From Diphasiastrum complanatum (lineage: Eukaryota > Streptophyta > Lycopodiopsida > Lycopodiales > Lycopodiaceae), in contig CM055094.1 in assembly GCA_029204225.1 (NCBI GenBank), forward strand, positions 30,003,427 through 30,067,426: 64,000 nt of DNA, written 5' to 3'. The position numbers and the translations under genes were made by a program. How positions within the stretch are numbered: position 1 is the stretch's first letter; each line of letters starts with the position of its first letter. Of this stretch, positions 1 through 9,329 are shown piece by piece. Under the pieces are notes generated by a model. It saw only the letters and a list, made by a program, of their open reading frames with translations, did no database searches and was not told the DNA's origin.

Positions 1-430
1 GCTTCAAGAAGAAGCAAACTCAAAGTCAAGAAAACCTTGGTCAAGAGGAAGAGGAGAGCTCTCATGAAGATTTTGTCATGATGTCAAGTTTCTCATCTTC
101 AAGCATAAGAGGTGAAGACCCTTGGTGGATAGATAGTGGGGCTACCTCCCACATGACAAGTAAGAGGGAGTATTTTTCAACCTTATCTACCTATGAAGGA
201 CCTATGACGTAAATTTTTACAGCAAATAATTATGCTTATAAGATAGAAGGAATAGGATCCATACCTTTATGCTTGGGATCTTCAAGGAAGATCAAGATTG
301 ATGGAGTGCTTTACATTTTCAGTATCACTAAGAAGTTGCTTAGTGTAGGGCAATTGCTTGACAATCGTTTGATTGTGGAGTTCGCCACAAATACATGTAA
401 CATCAAGAAGGATGGCAAGATCATTGCTAA
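1..430 (+). pseudogene. Copia Gag-protease fragment, broken (copy 1)
   Basis: The fragment begins before the window edge. In one frame it reads a Gag tail, then the protease motif WWIDSGATSHMTSKREYF and the protease C-terminal part (KIDGVLYIFSITKKLLSVGQ). This closely parallels residues 285-412 of the intact copia polyprotein at 9,330. A TAA at 210-212 lies in frame, where the related copy at 31,953 reads a sense codon, so this copy is dead. Homology stops abruptly near 430, where a different Gag piece is joined. The same lesions recur at 37,909 and 41,417, so the fragment was already broken before it was duplicated. Confidence 0.85.
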
Positions 431-632
431 AGGGGTGATGATCTCCACACAACCCGGCCTCACTCTTCAAAAGTGATCGGTCATCTTCTTCAGGAAGAAA
501 TGCGAAGAAAGACCAATGGCCTGTCCATCAAAGACAAATCCATGGCCCTGTACACCAAGAAGAAAGACTATTCGAAGGGCAAGAATCAAGTGCAGCAGCA
601 ACAGCAGAAGCCTCACACTCAAGGTGAGAATA
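431..632 (+). pseudogene. Second copia-type Gag (UBN2-like) fragment fused to copy 1
   Basis: Immediately after the protease fragment the frame reads TQPGLTLQK and then, after a one-base frame change near 473, LLQEEMRRKTNGLSIKDKSM followed by a Lys/Gln-rich stretch with QVQQQQQK. This pattern (LTL..VIDHLLQEE.R) is typical of the C-terminal part of the copia-type Gag/UBN2 domain, but from a different family than the protease fragment. The copy at 63,770-63,840 reads through the frameshift point (LQKVIDHLLQEE) and stops a few codons later. The end at about 632 is a breakpoint into the minus-strand gene Y remnant. Confidence 0.6.
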
Positions 633-1740
633 GTGGATCGCTGGTTCCGAGGGAGTCTCCTAAGCTTTTATCTGCTAGTATCAACTGGTCTCAAACTCGA
701 GGACGGTGGCTCAACTGCTGCAAAGTGACATCTATCAGAAGAAGCCTAATAACGTGAAAGTTTGCTTGTTCTTGATATAGTCATGGAGGCAGTTGGAAGC
801 AAACTGGGCCCAGTCATAAAGGTTCTCATTGTGTAGTCTAGAATCAGCCATCATGTGGAATAGTTTCATGGGGATATGCGTGATCTTGGACCTATAGCGT
901 TGTGTATATTTCACTAGATAGGCACATGGAGCACCTAAGGGCTTATCATTTATGACCTCAATATGGTAACCATCTTTTTTTTCCATTTGTCCGCTGAGGG
1001 GTCCATGTATTTGAAGTATGCTATGGATTCAATTTTTTTGAGGGTCCTACTAACTGTGTTTGGTCCCCTAGGGAAGCCAAATGTATTGAGATCAGCTCCA
1101 GAAATAGGGATAATATAAACAAAATTTTGGTTAGGAGGTAACATGAATTGGAAAATCTGTCGGTGGGGTTATAAGCAATATGCAATCAAAATGGGCTCTG
1201 ATAGCCACTGATCAAAAGAGGAAGTTGGAACTCTATGTGGCTCAGGAAATAGTGTGCCTCCTGGTACCAAGTGTTCATCTCATAGATATCGAGGCTTTCA
1301 ATGGTGATGTCAATTCTGTCTAGAGTTGGGTCATCAGAACTGGAAGATGTTGTGGCAGACATGTTCTGGACTCGGCTGAGGACTCTGTTGAAGGTTCGGC
1401 TCTGGTAACAGACAAGTGGAGTCTCGGCTTGGTCGAATGTGGAGGGCTTTGGATTGGTCGACATTTGATGGACTCGTCTCGGTCAACTTTGTATGCAGAG
1501 TATGGACGCTCAGCTCGGTCCATAGTGAATGCAGAGTATGGGGGATCGGCTCTATGAGCAGTGTATGTAGAGTATTGCTCGGCAGTGTATGGAGACTAGA
1601 AATTTGTGGAAAAATTTGGAGCAATGTCGTTCTGATAGGATGTGGAAACGATGATGTTTCTTCGTAGTAACGTACTAGTAGCGAGCTTTCAACCCAAATC
1701 AGTGTTGAATGTGCGGCTTTGACAAGCTCCAGTAGCACTA
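633..1740 (-). pseudogene. Gene Y remnant, unknown protein (copy Y1)
   Basis: I do not recognise this family. On the minus strand conserved blocks occur in this order: a Ser/Thr/Pro-rich region with a 12-residue repeat (1,334-1,738), MSATTSSSSDDPTLDRID and NTWYQEAHYFLSHIE (about 1,190-1,360), LPPNQNFVYIIPISGADL with KKIESIAYFKYMDPS (950-1,144), and GYHIEVINDKPLGAPCAYL with IPMKLFHMMADSRLHNEN (735-986). The blocks lie in different frames, with a stop after QSPF and frameshifts near 1,150 and 970, so the copy cannot encode one protein unless unseen introns separate them. The C-terminal block found in other copies (LADKSLGDSLRTSQEYQLYF) is cut off by fusion to copia DNA near 633. At least six relatives lie in the window. 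Confidence 0.5.
1420..1560. repeat. 36-bp minisatellite inside gene Y
   Basis: Successive units resembling GCTCGGTCCACAGTGAATGC plus AGAGTATGGACGCTCA repeat here in diverged form. Thirty-six bases equal twelve codons, and on the minus strand each unit reads a variant of LHSLWTELSVHT, so unit gain or loss keeps the frame. Unit number differs among copies at 22,400, 29,330, 35,430, 39,340, 42,850 and 52,900. Confidence 0.7.
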
Positions 1741-2513
1741 CCCCTCAGCATTTGGCTCGTGCTAGATGTGACAATTTTTGTGTAATGTAGCAGATCTCGG
1801 CAGCTTAGGGTTTTTGAAAATGGATGATGATGGCGCTCTGGATCCGTGGTGGATGTATGTAGATGGTGTCCAAGGATGCGAAGGAGTAATCAAGCATTGT
1901 CGTAGTGAATGGTAGATCGCCACTAAAAGATGGAAAATCGATCCTTTGAAGTTATAGCTTTTCAAGGCTTCTGAATTTTATTTCCATGTCTGAAGAAGGA
2001 AGTGCCAGCATCAAATCTTCTCCCATCAGAGTTTGTTTTCATTTCCTAAAAAGCATGCATGGCAGCATGGCAGTAAAGCGTGATATTGTGATTTTTTGTA
2101 ATGTTCCCATGTATGTAATGATTTTTGTTGTTTAATTATATCGATGTTGATTGAAACTATGATAGCTTCGTGGTTGTCATTCGTAATATTAAAAGTTTTT
2201 TTTCACCTTATCTTGGGGCAAGTTCACAAATAGCAAGGTGACAAATTGGGACTCTGCAAGAACTCACTCCAAATAACTTTTTGAGCTTCACTCACTTATT
2301 CTCATGAATTTATCATTGTGTCTAACTTGCCATATACCAGTTTTATAAGTATTTGCTTGATCCTTTACTCTTAAATGCACCATAATGCTACTCCCTTACT
2401 GGCCATAACTTCTTCACCGTAGCTTGGAACTGGGTCATGTTGGGTGTCGTTGAGAAAGCTCTCATCGAGGGCTTTCAAATGGCACCGTAATCGTCTCTAT
2501 CCGAGTTACCGTA
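1741..2513. other. Shared spacer without a supportable gene
   Basis: This stretch recurs at about 29,650, 35,790, 39,650, 43,140 and 62,940. It contains a short open stretch starting MDDDGALDPWWMYVDG on the plus strand (about 1,820-1,870) that soon ends. It may be a relic exon of the neighbouring unknown gene. Nothing else is supportable. Confidence 0.4.
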
Positions 2514-2790
2514 ATCGTCTCTTTTTATGCCAGCACATGATTGATTTGCTGCAAACCCTTCTGCTAAACTCCTTGCCAACTTAGGAGATGCTGAAAACAT
2601 CAGAGAGATTGAACGCCTCCTCAAAAGACCACGTTTTTTCACTGTCCAAGATAAATTCTTCCAAAACTCAAATGAAAGGCCTGGTTCTTTCAACCTAAAC
2701 AACCCTAGTTCGGTGGTTTCTGGACAAAATATGGGAAAAAGAAAGAAGTATACATGAAGTTACACTGTTTTCTAATGGCACCGTAATCGT
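2514..2790. repeat. About 250-300 bp insertion absent from the duplicate block
   Basis: The duplicate at 43,880 reads straight through GGCACCGTAATCGTCTCTAT without this segment. Here the segment is flanked by two copies of that phrase (about 2,482 and 2,778). Its body matches DNA at 23,220, 34,390 and 53,720, so it appears copied from another part of the composite unit. Confidence 0.65.
2545..2757 (+). pseudogene. Conserved exon-like ORF, unknown protein (copy 1)
   Basis: The ORF has 70 codons with no ATG. It opens just after a TGA and ends at TGA 2,755-2,757. Its composition looks like protein, with blocks NLGDAENIREIERLLKRPRF, FTVQDKFFQNSNERPG and NPSSVVSGQNMGKRKKY. The same frame stays open in the copies at 23,246, 34,422 and 53,751, and the 34,422 copy differs in length by exactly 6 bp. 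A plausible GT donor lies inside GAAGTATAC near the end. Only the exon was carried here, without downstream sequence, so it is a dead fragment. Function is unknown. Confidence 0.4.
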
Positions 2791-3476
2791 CTCTATCCGA
2801 GTTGCCGTTCAAAAGTTACACCGTTTTTTTGTTGAGTTGCATACTATACTACAAATAAAATGGCTTATTTACGGGCTGCCCTGACGCAAAATTACAGTTC
2901 TTTTAAAAAGAAAAGAAAATCAATTTGAAGGAGCTACGTTACGTAGATTTCAAATTTGAGTGTTTTGATTGGACCATGTGGAAGAAACTTTTGAGGAAGA
3001 AAATAAAAGGTATGTTTTTGAAAGGCCCCTTTTGTGCTCAAAATGTCTGTAATGGTTGATAAGTTGGATTCACATTTACATCATGAAGCAAATAGTCTTA
3101 TAAGTTTTCTGTTCAAGTGGATCAGAAGCTCGCTCCAATGGATGTTGAGATTAATATATCATGCTATCTCTAGCCTAACAGCCACACACTAGATGTTTGG
3201 ATCCAGAAAATATTCACACAAAGGCACATCACACATCAATATTAATCTACTTTTACCTTTTATTTCGTCACATCTCTTCGTGCTTATGCGACATTAAAAG
3301 CTCCCTTCAAACAAACCTGTGAATGTGCCTTTCATGTTGCCTTAATTTCTCATGCACTACCTTTGTCTTGGGCAACTAAAATGTGATACAATTGTGACCT
3401 TTTCTCATGATTATCTTTCTCCTATTCTTGGACAAGTAAAATTTGATTGTTGTAAGGGGGGGGGTGTATAGTATAG
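2791..3476. other. Spacer, no gene seen
   Basis: AT-rich spacer shared with 43,920-44,609. The part around 3,060-3,240 also recurs at 31,200, 36,650 and 40,160. A G run lies near 3,456-3,465. I see no supportable gene. Confidence 0.5.
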
Positions 3477-3659
3477 ATGGCTGTGAGTGTGAAAGGGGCA
3501 TGGATTATTCTTGACTTTGAAATGAATGGAGGGCGGGCTTATTCAAGTCACCTAGAGAATGGTCACAAGTTCTCCTTAAGGATGGGATGCTCTATACATA
3601 TGACTACAATGCCTCAACGTCTAACCCGAAATAGTACAAATAGAATGCAATGCATGGAA

Positions 3660-3661
<2 letters not shown>

Positions 3662-3694
<33 letters not shown>
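3662..3694. repeat. CT microsatellite, short allele
   Basis: About 33 bp of pure CT repeat. The orthologous tract in block C (44,793-44,947) is about 155 bp. Confidence 0.95.
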
Positions 3695-3698
<4 letters not shown>

Positions 3699-3750
3699 TA
3701 TCGATGTTCTCTGTCCTTCTGATTTCACCTCTTAATTTTCGTCATTTACA

Positions 3751-5264
3751 GGAGGCTGAAGAGTCTCAGAAAAGGATTGTTGATCCAACATCGGCTTAGG
3801 AAGATGGAGCAGGACCTAGAAATGAACATAGTATCGGCGGCTGAGAAAATCCGTTTGGCCAAAATATCAGAAACTACGAAATCTATATGCGGAAGAGATT
3901 TGGAGGCACATGATATCAGTAATTTGATTATGGTAGGACGCAAAGACGCGGACAAGTGAGTTCCAACGACGGCATCTAATTTGATCGGGAGCTCTTCTCA
4001 GCCAGAATTAATGGCGTCTACCGGTTGGAGAGCTCCAGTCCTCAAAGATACGCACGTGAATGAAAGGCTTGAGCAAGCACCAAAGCAAGTCCAGAATGAT
4101 CCTTCTTTCGACCCAAGATTTCGTAGAAGACGAGCATGGAGATCGGAAGACAACATATCAGCATATCCTTGCAACTTTGCGATAATAGATGGCTCGTTCT
4201 CTTCTCAGAAGGAATGTCATACATCAATCAATAATTTCTGGGAACTGAGTTCCGATTCTCGCGATCCTACAATCCAGCTACAACACAAGTTCTGCCAGTT
4301 TCTGATGACTGTCATGGGCCAAAGGTTTGAGCAAGATCCACAATTTTCCATCAATCCCAACAAAGCGGTCCTTCGCATGGAGGATACCAGGATGTATTTA
4401 CGGATTCAATACTTTCCTGCAGACTCCATACATATCTTCGAAGAGATGTGCACTTCAGGATTTATCATCAATGTTGATGAGGGTTACATGTACACCCAGA
4501 GATCAAAAGCATTTACTGGTCGAAGACAAATATTGACTCGAAACTGCTTCAACCGGCTACGTGAGCAAAATCATAATCATGCCAGTAATTCGACTCGGAT
4601 AGGACGAAAAGACGGGGACAAGTCAGTTCCAACGACGGCATCTAATTCGATCGGGAGATCTTCTCAGCCAGATTTAATTGCGTCGACCGGTTGGAGAGCT
4701 CCATTCCTCAAAGATACGTACATCTATGAAATGCTTGATCAATCACCAAAGCAAATTCAGAATGATCCTTCTTTCGACCCAAGTTTTCGTAGAAGACGAG
4801 CGCTAGCATGGAGATCGGAAGACAACATATCAGCATATCCTTGCAACTTTGAGATAATAGATGGCTCATTATCTTCTCAGAAGGAATGTCATACATCCAT
4901 CAAGAATTTTTGCAAATTGACTTCCGATTTTGACGATCCTACAATCAAGCTACAACACAAGTTCTGCCAGTTTCTGATGACTGTCATGGGCCGAAGGTTT
5001 GAGCAGTATCCACAATTTTTCATCAATCCCAACAAACCGGCGCTTCACATGGAGGATACCAGGATCTACTTACGGATACAATACTTTCCTGTAGACTCCA
5101 TACAAATCTTCGAAGAGATGTGCACTTTAGGCTTTATCATCAATGCTGATAAGGCTTACACCCAGAGATCAAAAGCACTTGCTGGTCGAAGACAAATGCT
5201 GACTCGAACCTGCTCCAAGTGGCTGCGCGAGCAATATCATAAGCATGATGCCCACTATTCCTGA
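3751..5264 (+). pseudogene. Unknown protein with internal 666-bp duplication, one in-frame stop
   Basis: An apparent splice acceptor (TCATTTACAG) precedes 3,751. The frame reads RRLKSLRKGLLIQHRLRKME and so on up to a TGA at 3,957-3,959. It then continues in the same frame from 3,960 to the stop at 5,264, including an open 427-residue stretch from ATG 3,981. Two diverged units of about 222 codons follow each other (offset 666 bp). Each has STGWRAP.LKD, QNDPSFDP.FRRRRA, WRSEDNISAYPCNF, SSQKECHTSI, KFCQFLMTVMG, MEDTR.YLRIQYFP and IFEEMCT.GFIIN. The internal stop is TGA where the second unit has TCA, so it looks like a point mutation. I do not recognise the family and see no signal peptide or membrane span. 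Use of the downstream ATG could still give a product. Confidence 0.5.
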
Positions 5265-7151
5265 ACAAATGTTATGAAGAAAATCCTTTAGGCGCAATTT
5301 TTTGAATTGAGTACATTGAAAACATCAACATTTGTTGATTGGAGCTTTTAAGATTGACCATTATAGTCATCTAGGGCCAATGTATATGGCACTCAACTGC
5401 TAATCTATCTCTCCACTGCTTTTGAAATGTCCACTTTAGTTCATAATCTATGATCTAGATATACCTTCTCGTTGTGTATATATATATATGTTCTCATCGT
5501 TGATATTTGATTTAATGTATTAAATGAACATTGAATGCTCATTAAATCAAAATCAACAATAATTAGGTTACACATATTCTGTTCAAAAAATATTTAGACA
5601 CACAATGAAAATATCATATCGACAAGAGGGAACATATCACGGCAAAAGGACTAGACAGAAATTGTTTGTTGGTGATCATCCATCCAAAGTAGGTGCACCA
5701 CTTCCAAATTCTAATGTTACTCCAAGCCTTTTTGTGAGACTACTAATATTTTTGGAAAACACATGTTCTTCATATTCCAAGCATGCTCAGCATACCTCCA
5801 AGCACATAGCAAAGTAAACTGTACATCTTCTTTCCTTGCCCTACTTGTTAGTCTTCATCTCGTATGGTAAGTACTCGACCCTTGATTGTTCCTTTGAATA
5901 AGAGCTTTTTGCTATAGTTTCAAGAGAGAAGCTTCCTGGGAAAGGGTCAACTTGGGAGTAGCTTAATATATTGATGTCATTTCAAATCATAATAGCTTCA
6001 TGGTTGTCACTCAAAATAATAGTAAACTGTTTGGTAACTTGGGGTAGCTTGATATGTAGCTAGGCAACTAAACAACAAATCACCTCTAGATGGCTTCACA
6101 AGCTTGTCTAACTCATTCTTATAATTACTACCATTGTGTCTAACTTGCCAAATGCTAGGTGTAAAAGTATTTGACAAATGCATAACTCTTTACTCTCCAA
6201 GTCTTAAGACTTACCAAGTGTTGTTTGTAGCTCATACTAGATGCTTTGAGAAGTTATATTAAGAATTGGGGGGGGGGAGGTTATCGCAAAGAATCCGATC
6301 TTGCCAAATACTAGGTGTAAAAGTGTTTGACATATTCCTGACTCTTTACTCTCCAAGTGTTGTTTTTAGCTCATAGTACATGCTTTGAGAATAATGTTAC
6401 TGGTTATATTAATTTGGGGGCATTGCAAAGAATCAAACTTGAGTATACAAGCCCAACTCAAGTGCAGACACCAACTCACCACACATGGGAAGATCATTAA
6501 ATTTGAATTTGAAGAAAAATCAAAGTTAAAAAAAAATGAAAAACTATTTCTCCTTAGAGGCATTGTGGTCATCATCTAGACGAGCTGTGCTTGCTTGAAT
6601 CAATAGAAACAAAGAAAATAATAATAACGAGTTTTTATCCTATTAATGCACCAATAATATATAAATATAATTGAATTAAATGGGAAGATTATAATATTTA
6701 TCGCTTCATTTAAACATTGATTTACTCATTTCAATGATTTCGTTCAAATTCGAATTCCAATGATTTGTGAAGTGTGAATGAATGCAATGTAACTTGCATA
6801 TGTTTGGAACATAGCATAGATTCATTATATGCTTTTTAACTATATGTTATTTAGTCGTGTAACAAGGAATAGCATTTTTTTTAACAAATTTTCAATTTGT
6901 TTTTGGAAACCCTAGATTACAACATTTTAATATATTAACAAAAATGACTTAATTTGCATGAACAACTTTGAGTTTTGAAATCCTAGATTACAGCTTCATT
7001 CAATCTTCAAATTTCCAAGCTCGTTCAAACTTCAATGAAATATAATTCATTCCAAAATCCATTCTCGAATCCTAGAACGATGTATTTTAAAAACTTTTGT
7101 AATGTGAAAGAGAGATCACTGAGCTAAAACATGACCCTGATTGCATTCGGA
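5265..7151. other. Long gene-free spacer with transposon debris
   Basis: No supportable gene. The piece at about 6,300-6,480 (TTTACTCTCCAAGTGTTGTT ... TTTGAGAATAATGTTACTGG) recurs inverted near 25,200-25,320 and 61,985-62,110, so it is a mobile or rearranged fragment. A G run lies at 6,269-6,278. The whole stretch is shared with 45,760-47,252 in block C. Confidence 0.5.
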
Positions 7152-7633
7152 ATTGCTTTCAAAAACTTATAAATTGTATTCATCAATGGAGATGTCTAGA
7201 GGACATGGTGTGAAAAATTGTCAACTAGTTTGGTTTTTTATTTGGCAATTTTGGAGGCCAAAATGAATCTCAACTTCGAGTTAGTTTCATATTTGTTAAT
7301 AAGGGCCTAAATAGTGGTTTAACTACCTCTGGCAAGTAGATAAGTGGATGAGGTCGAGTTTGGACCCATTCTAATTGGCTAAATTTTGGTACATTGCTTT
7401 CAAAAACTTATAAATTGTATTCATCAATGGAGATGTCTAGAGGACATGGTGTGAAAAATTGTCAACTAGTTTGGTTTTTCATTTGGCAATTTTGGAGGCC
7501 AAAATGAATCTCAACTTCGAGTTTGTTTCATATTTGTTAATAAGGGCCTAAATAGTGGTTTAACTACCTCTGGCAAGTAGATCAATGGATGAGGTCGACT
7601 TTGGACCCATTCTAATTGGCTAATTTTGGTACA
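7152..7633. repeat. 241-bp direct tandem duplication
   Basis: The segment starting ATTGCTTTCAAAAACTTATA at 7,152 is repeated at 7,393, with few differences. Each unit contains TGTGAAAAATTGTCAACTAG (7,209 and 7,450), the same start as the element 2 LTR. Block C has the same doubled structure (47,253 onward), so the tandem event predates the segmental duplication. Confidence 0.85.
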
Positions 7634-7836
7634 TTGCATCTAGACTAGATTTCCTAGGTTTTTGATAAAGTAGATATAAGTTTCCAAATTAGGTCAAGTT
7701 TGGGGCAAGTGGCCAAATGACATTTTGGAAGCTATAAATAGTTGTACCTAAGTGGAGAAATAATCATCAAAGTTTCTTTCTTTGTGGAGAATTCATCTCT
7801 TAATGTCCATCTCATGTGATTTTCTCTATCTTGGTT
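7209..7836 (+). mobile_element. Old LTR remnant related to element 2, interrupted by element 1
   Basis: From TGTGAAAAATTGTCAACTAG the sequence runs collinear with the element 2 LTR at much lower identity. Shared blocks include AGGTCGAG, TTGGCTAA..TTTGGT.CATT, CAAGTGGCCAA and GCTATAAATAG, the last a TATA-like box near 7,733. The remnant is split by element 1 and continues at 13,995-14,050, where a CACATGTG-containing palindrome resembles the one in element 2. No internal retrotransposon region follows, so it is probably a solo LTR of a diverged copia family. Confidence 0.55.
7833..7836. repeat. Target-site duplication of element 1, left side
   Basis: GGTT abuts the left LTR and is repeated after the right LTR at 13,995-13,998. 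The uninterrupted block C site (47,931) reads CTTGGTTTTCTATG. A fifth T is ambiguous because the LTR also starts with T. Confidence 0.75.
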
Positions 7837-8174
7837 TGTTAAAAATTCACAATTCTAGCTTGACTAGTTTTGGTCATATGACTTGTAAATAGTTAGATGG
7901 TCATGATGTGGCTTGTCACACGTGCCAAATAGCATAGGATTCCATTCATAAGGATGTTCTCAAGTAGACCTAAGTGTTAGAACCTTTGGAATGAGTCCAA
8001 ATTATGCTTAGATACAAGGGAGAAAAAATAGGAGCTATTTTTGGTAATTTTTGCATTGTTGAGGGATCTCCAAGATTCCAACCCTAACTTGGTAGGGATG
8101 AAAGATCCACCAAAATTAGCATTAGGGATAGGTTTAGGGCTACTCATACCTGCCCAAAACCGTGATGGATCATG

Positions 8175-8183
8175 TATATATAG
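8175..8183 (+). promoter_or_regulatory. Element 1 LTR TATA box
   Basis: TATATATAG, about 340 bp into the LTR, the usual position for the U3 promoter. The copy in the right LTR is at 13,651-13,659. Confidence 0.6.
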
Positions 8184-8348
8184 GTGATGATATCTCACCA
8201 AAATCAATCAAGCAATTTCATGTTTTTTCTCTCATAATGGTGCAATTGCTCTCTATGTTCATAATTGTTTGAGTACTTGTGATTACTAATGATTATAGGA
8301 TTGAATGTAGGTCTGGTGTACAGTACTCAGACTGTGGGAGGCCGTACT

Positions 8349-8362
8349 TTCACACGTGTGAA
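8349..8362. promoter_or_regulatory. Perfect 14-bp palindrome with G-box core
   Basis: TTCACACGTGTGAA is its own reverse complement and centres on CACGTG, the plant bZIP/bHLH core. It lies downstream of the TATA box. The right-LTR copy is at 13,825-13,838, and the unrelated-looking element 2 LTR carries the identical 14-mer. Confidence 0.55.
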
Positions 8363-8518
8363 GCCTTCTTCAAGGATTTGGGCCATTTAGTGAGGTTCAA
8401 GCATAGATTTTTGATGGATTTTGATGGTTCAACTTGTGCTAATCTTATGAAATCATAATCTATTGTTTCCCTCATCATTTCAAGTGTTTTAGGATCCTTA
8501 TTTGCTGTAATTTCTACA

Positions 8519-8530
8519 TGGTATCAGAGC
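8519..8530 (+). promoter_or_regulatory. Element 1 primer binding site
   Basis: TGGTATCAGAGC begins immediately after the LTR. It is the standard copia PBS complementary to the 3' end of initiator-Met tRNA. Confidence 0.92.
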
Positions 8531-9329
8531 CTAAAGGTTTAAATGAGCTAAATCCTTGGTTTTCATTCAATTTGATCACAATTTTTGATCTAAATCTTGT
8601 GTAGATTGGATCTTAGCATCTAGTATTGATTCTAGAACTCAAAGTGAGTCAAATACATTGGAGATTGGTGTTGTGTGACTTCATTTGCAGGTGTTTAGGT
8701 GTCTAAAACCAGAGGCAAAGTTGAATTCAATTCACATTACCAAGATAGCAAGTTTTGCTTGCTCCAAGCATTGATTTCTAAGCGAGTTTTGGAGGTGATT
8801 TCATAGAGGAGGCTTTCTAGCATTCAAGGAGAGGGAATATCAGAGTTTTGGGGACTCTTCAAGGCTGTTCTAAGGTGTAGTAGGCACCTCCTAAAGTGAT
8901 TTAGGTTCAGTCCAACCATTGCTTGACTTATGCACCAAATTAGATCAATTTTTCATCAATTTTGATCATTTTTTGCTTGTGATTGGATAGTAGATTGTGT
9001 TGCATCCTCATTAAGTTCCATTTAGATCTTTTACAAGTGATTTTGGAAGTATATTAGGTTGCTGAAATTCACTCTTGATCAGATCATTTGGAAGCTTTAA
9101 TGTTCTTTATAGAAAGAGGGGCAATTCTACTAGTATTGTCTACTTCAATCAAGCAAGTGCATTGTTTCTAGTATTCTATGATTTGATTTTGTTAGAGATC
9201 ATTCTTAGATCTTTATAGGAAGTCTATTACTGATCTTTTCAGGTCCCTAAGAAGTGGGATAAGGTAGACCTTCAATCAAATCAATAGAAGTAACCTTCAT
9301 TTGTGTCAAGTCCTTGACTAGGAGACTAG
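8531..9329 (+). other. Element 1 untranslated leader
   Basis: About 800 bp between the PBS and the Gag ATG with no long ORF. It presumably carries packaging signals. No specific structure is recognisable by eye. Confidence 0.7.

Larger units (their letters stand above)
7837..8518 (+). repeat. Element 1 left LTR
   Basis: 682 bp, TG...CA ends. It contains a TATA-like box at 8,175-8,183 and the palindrome TTCACACGTGTGAA at 8,349-8,362. Confidence 0.95.
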
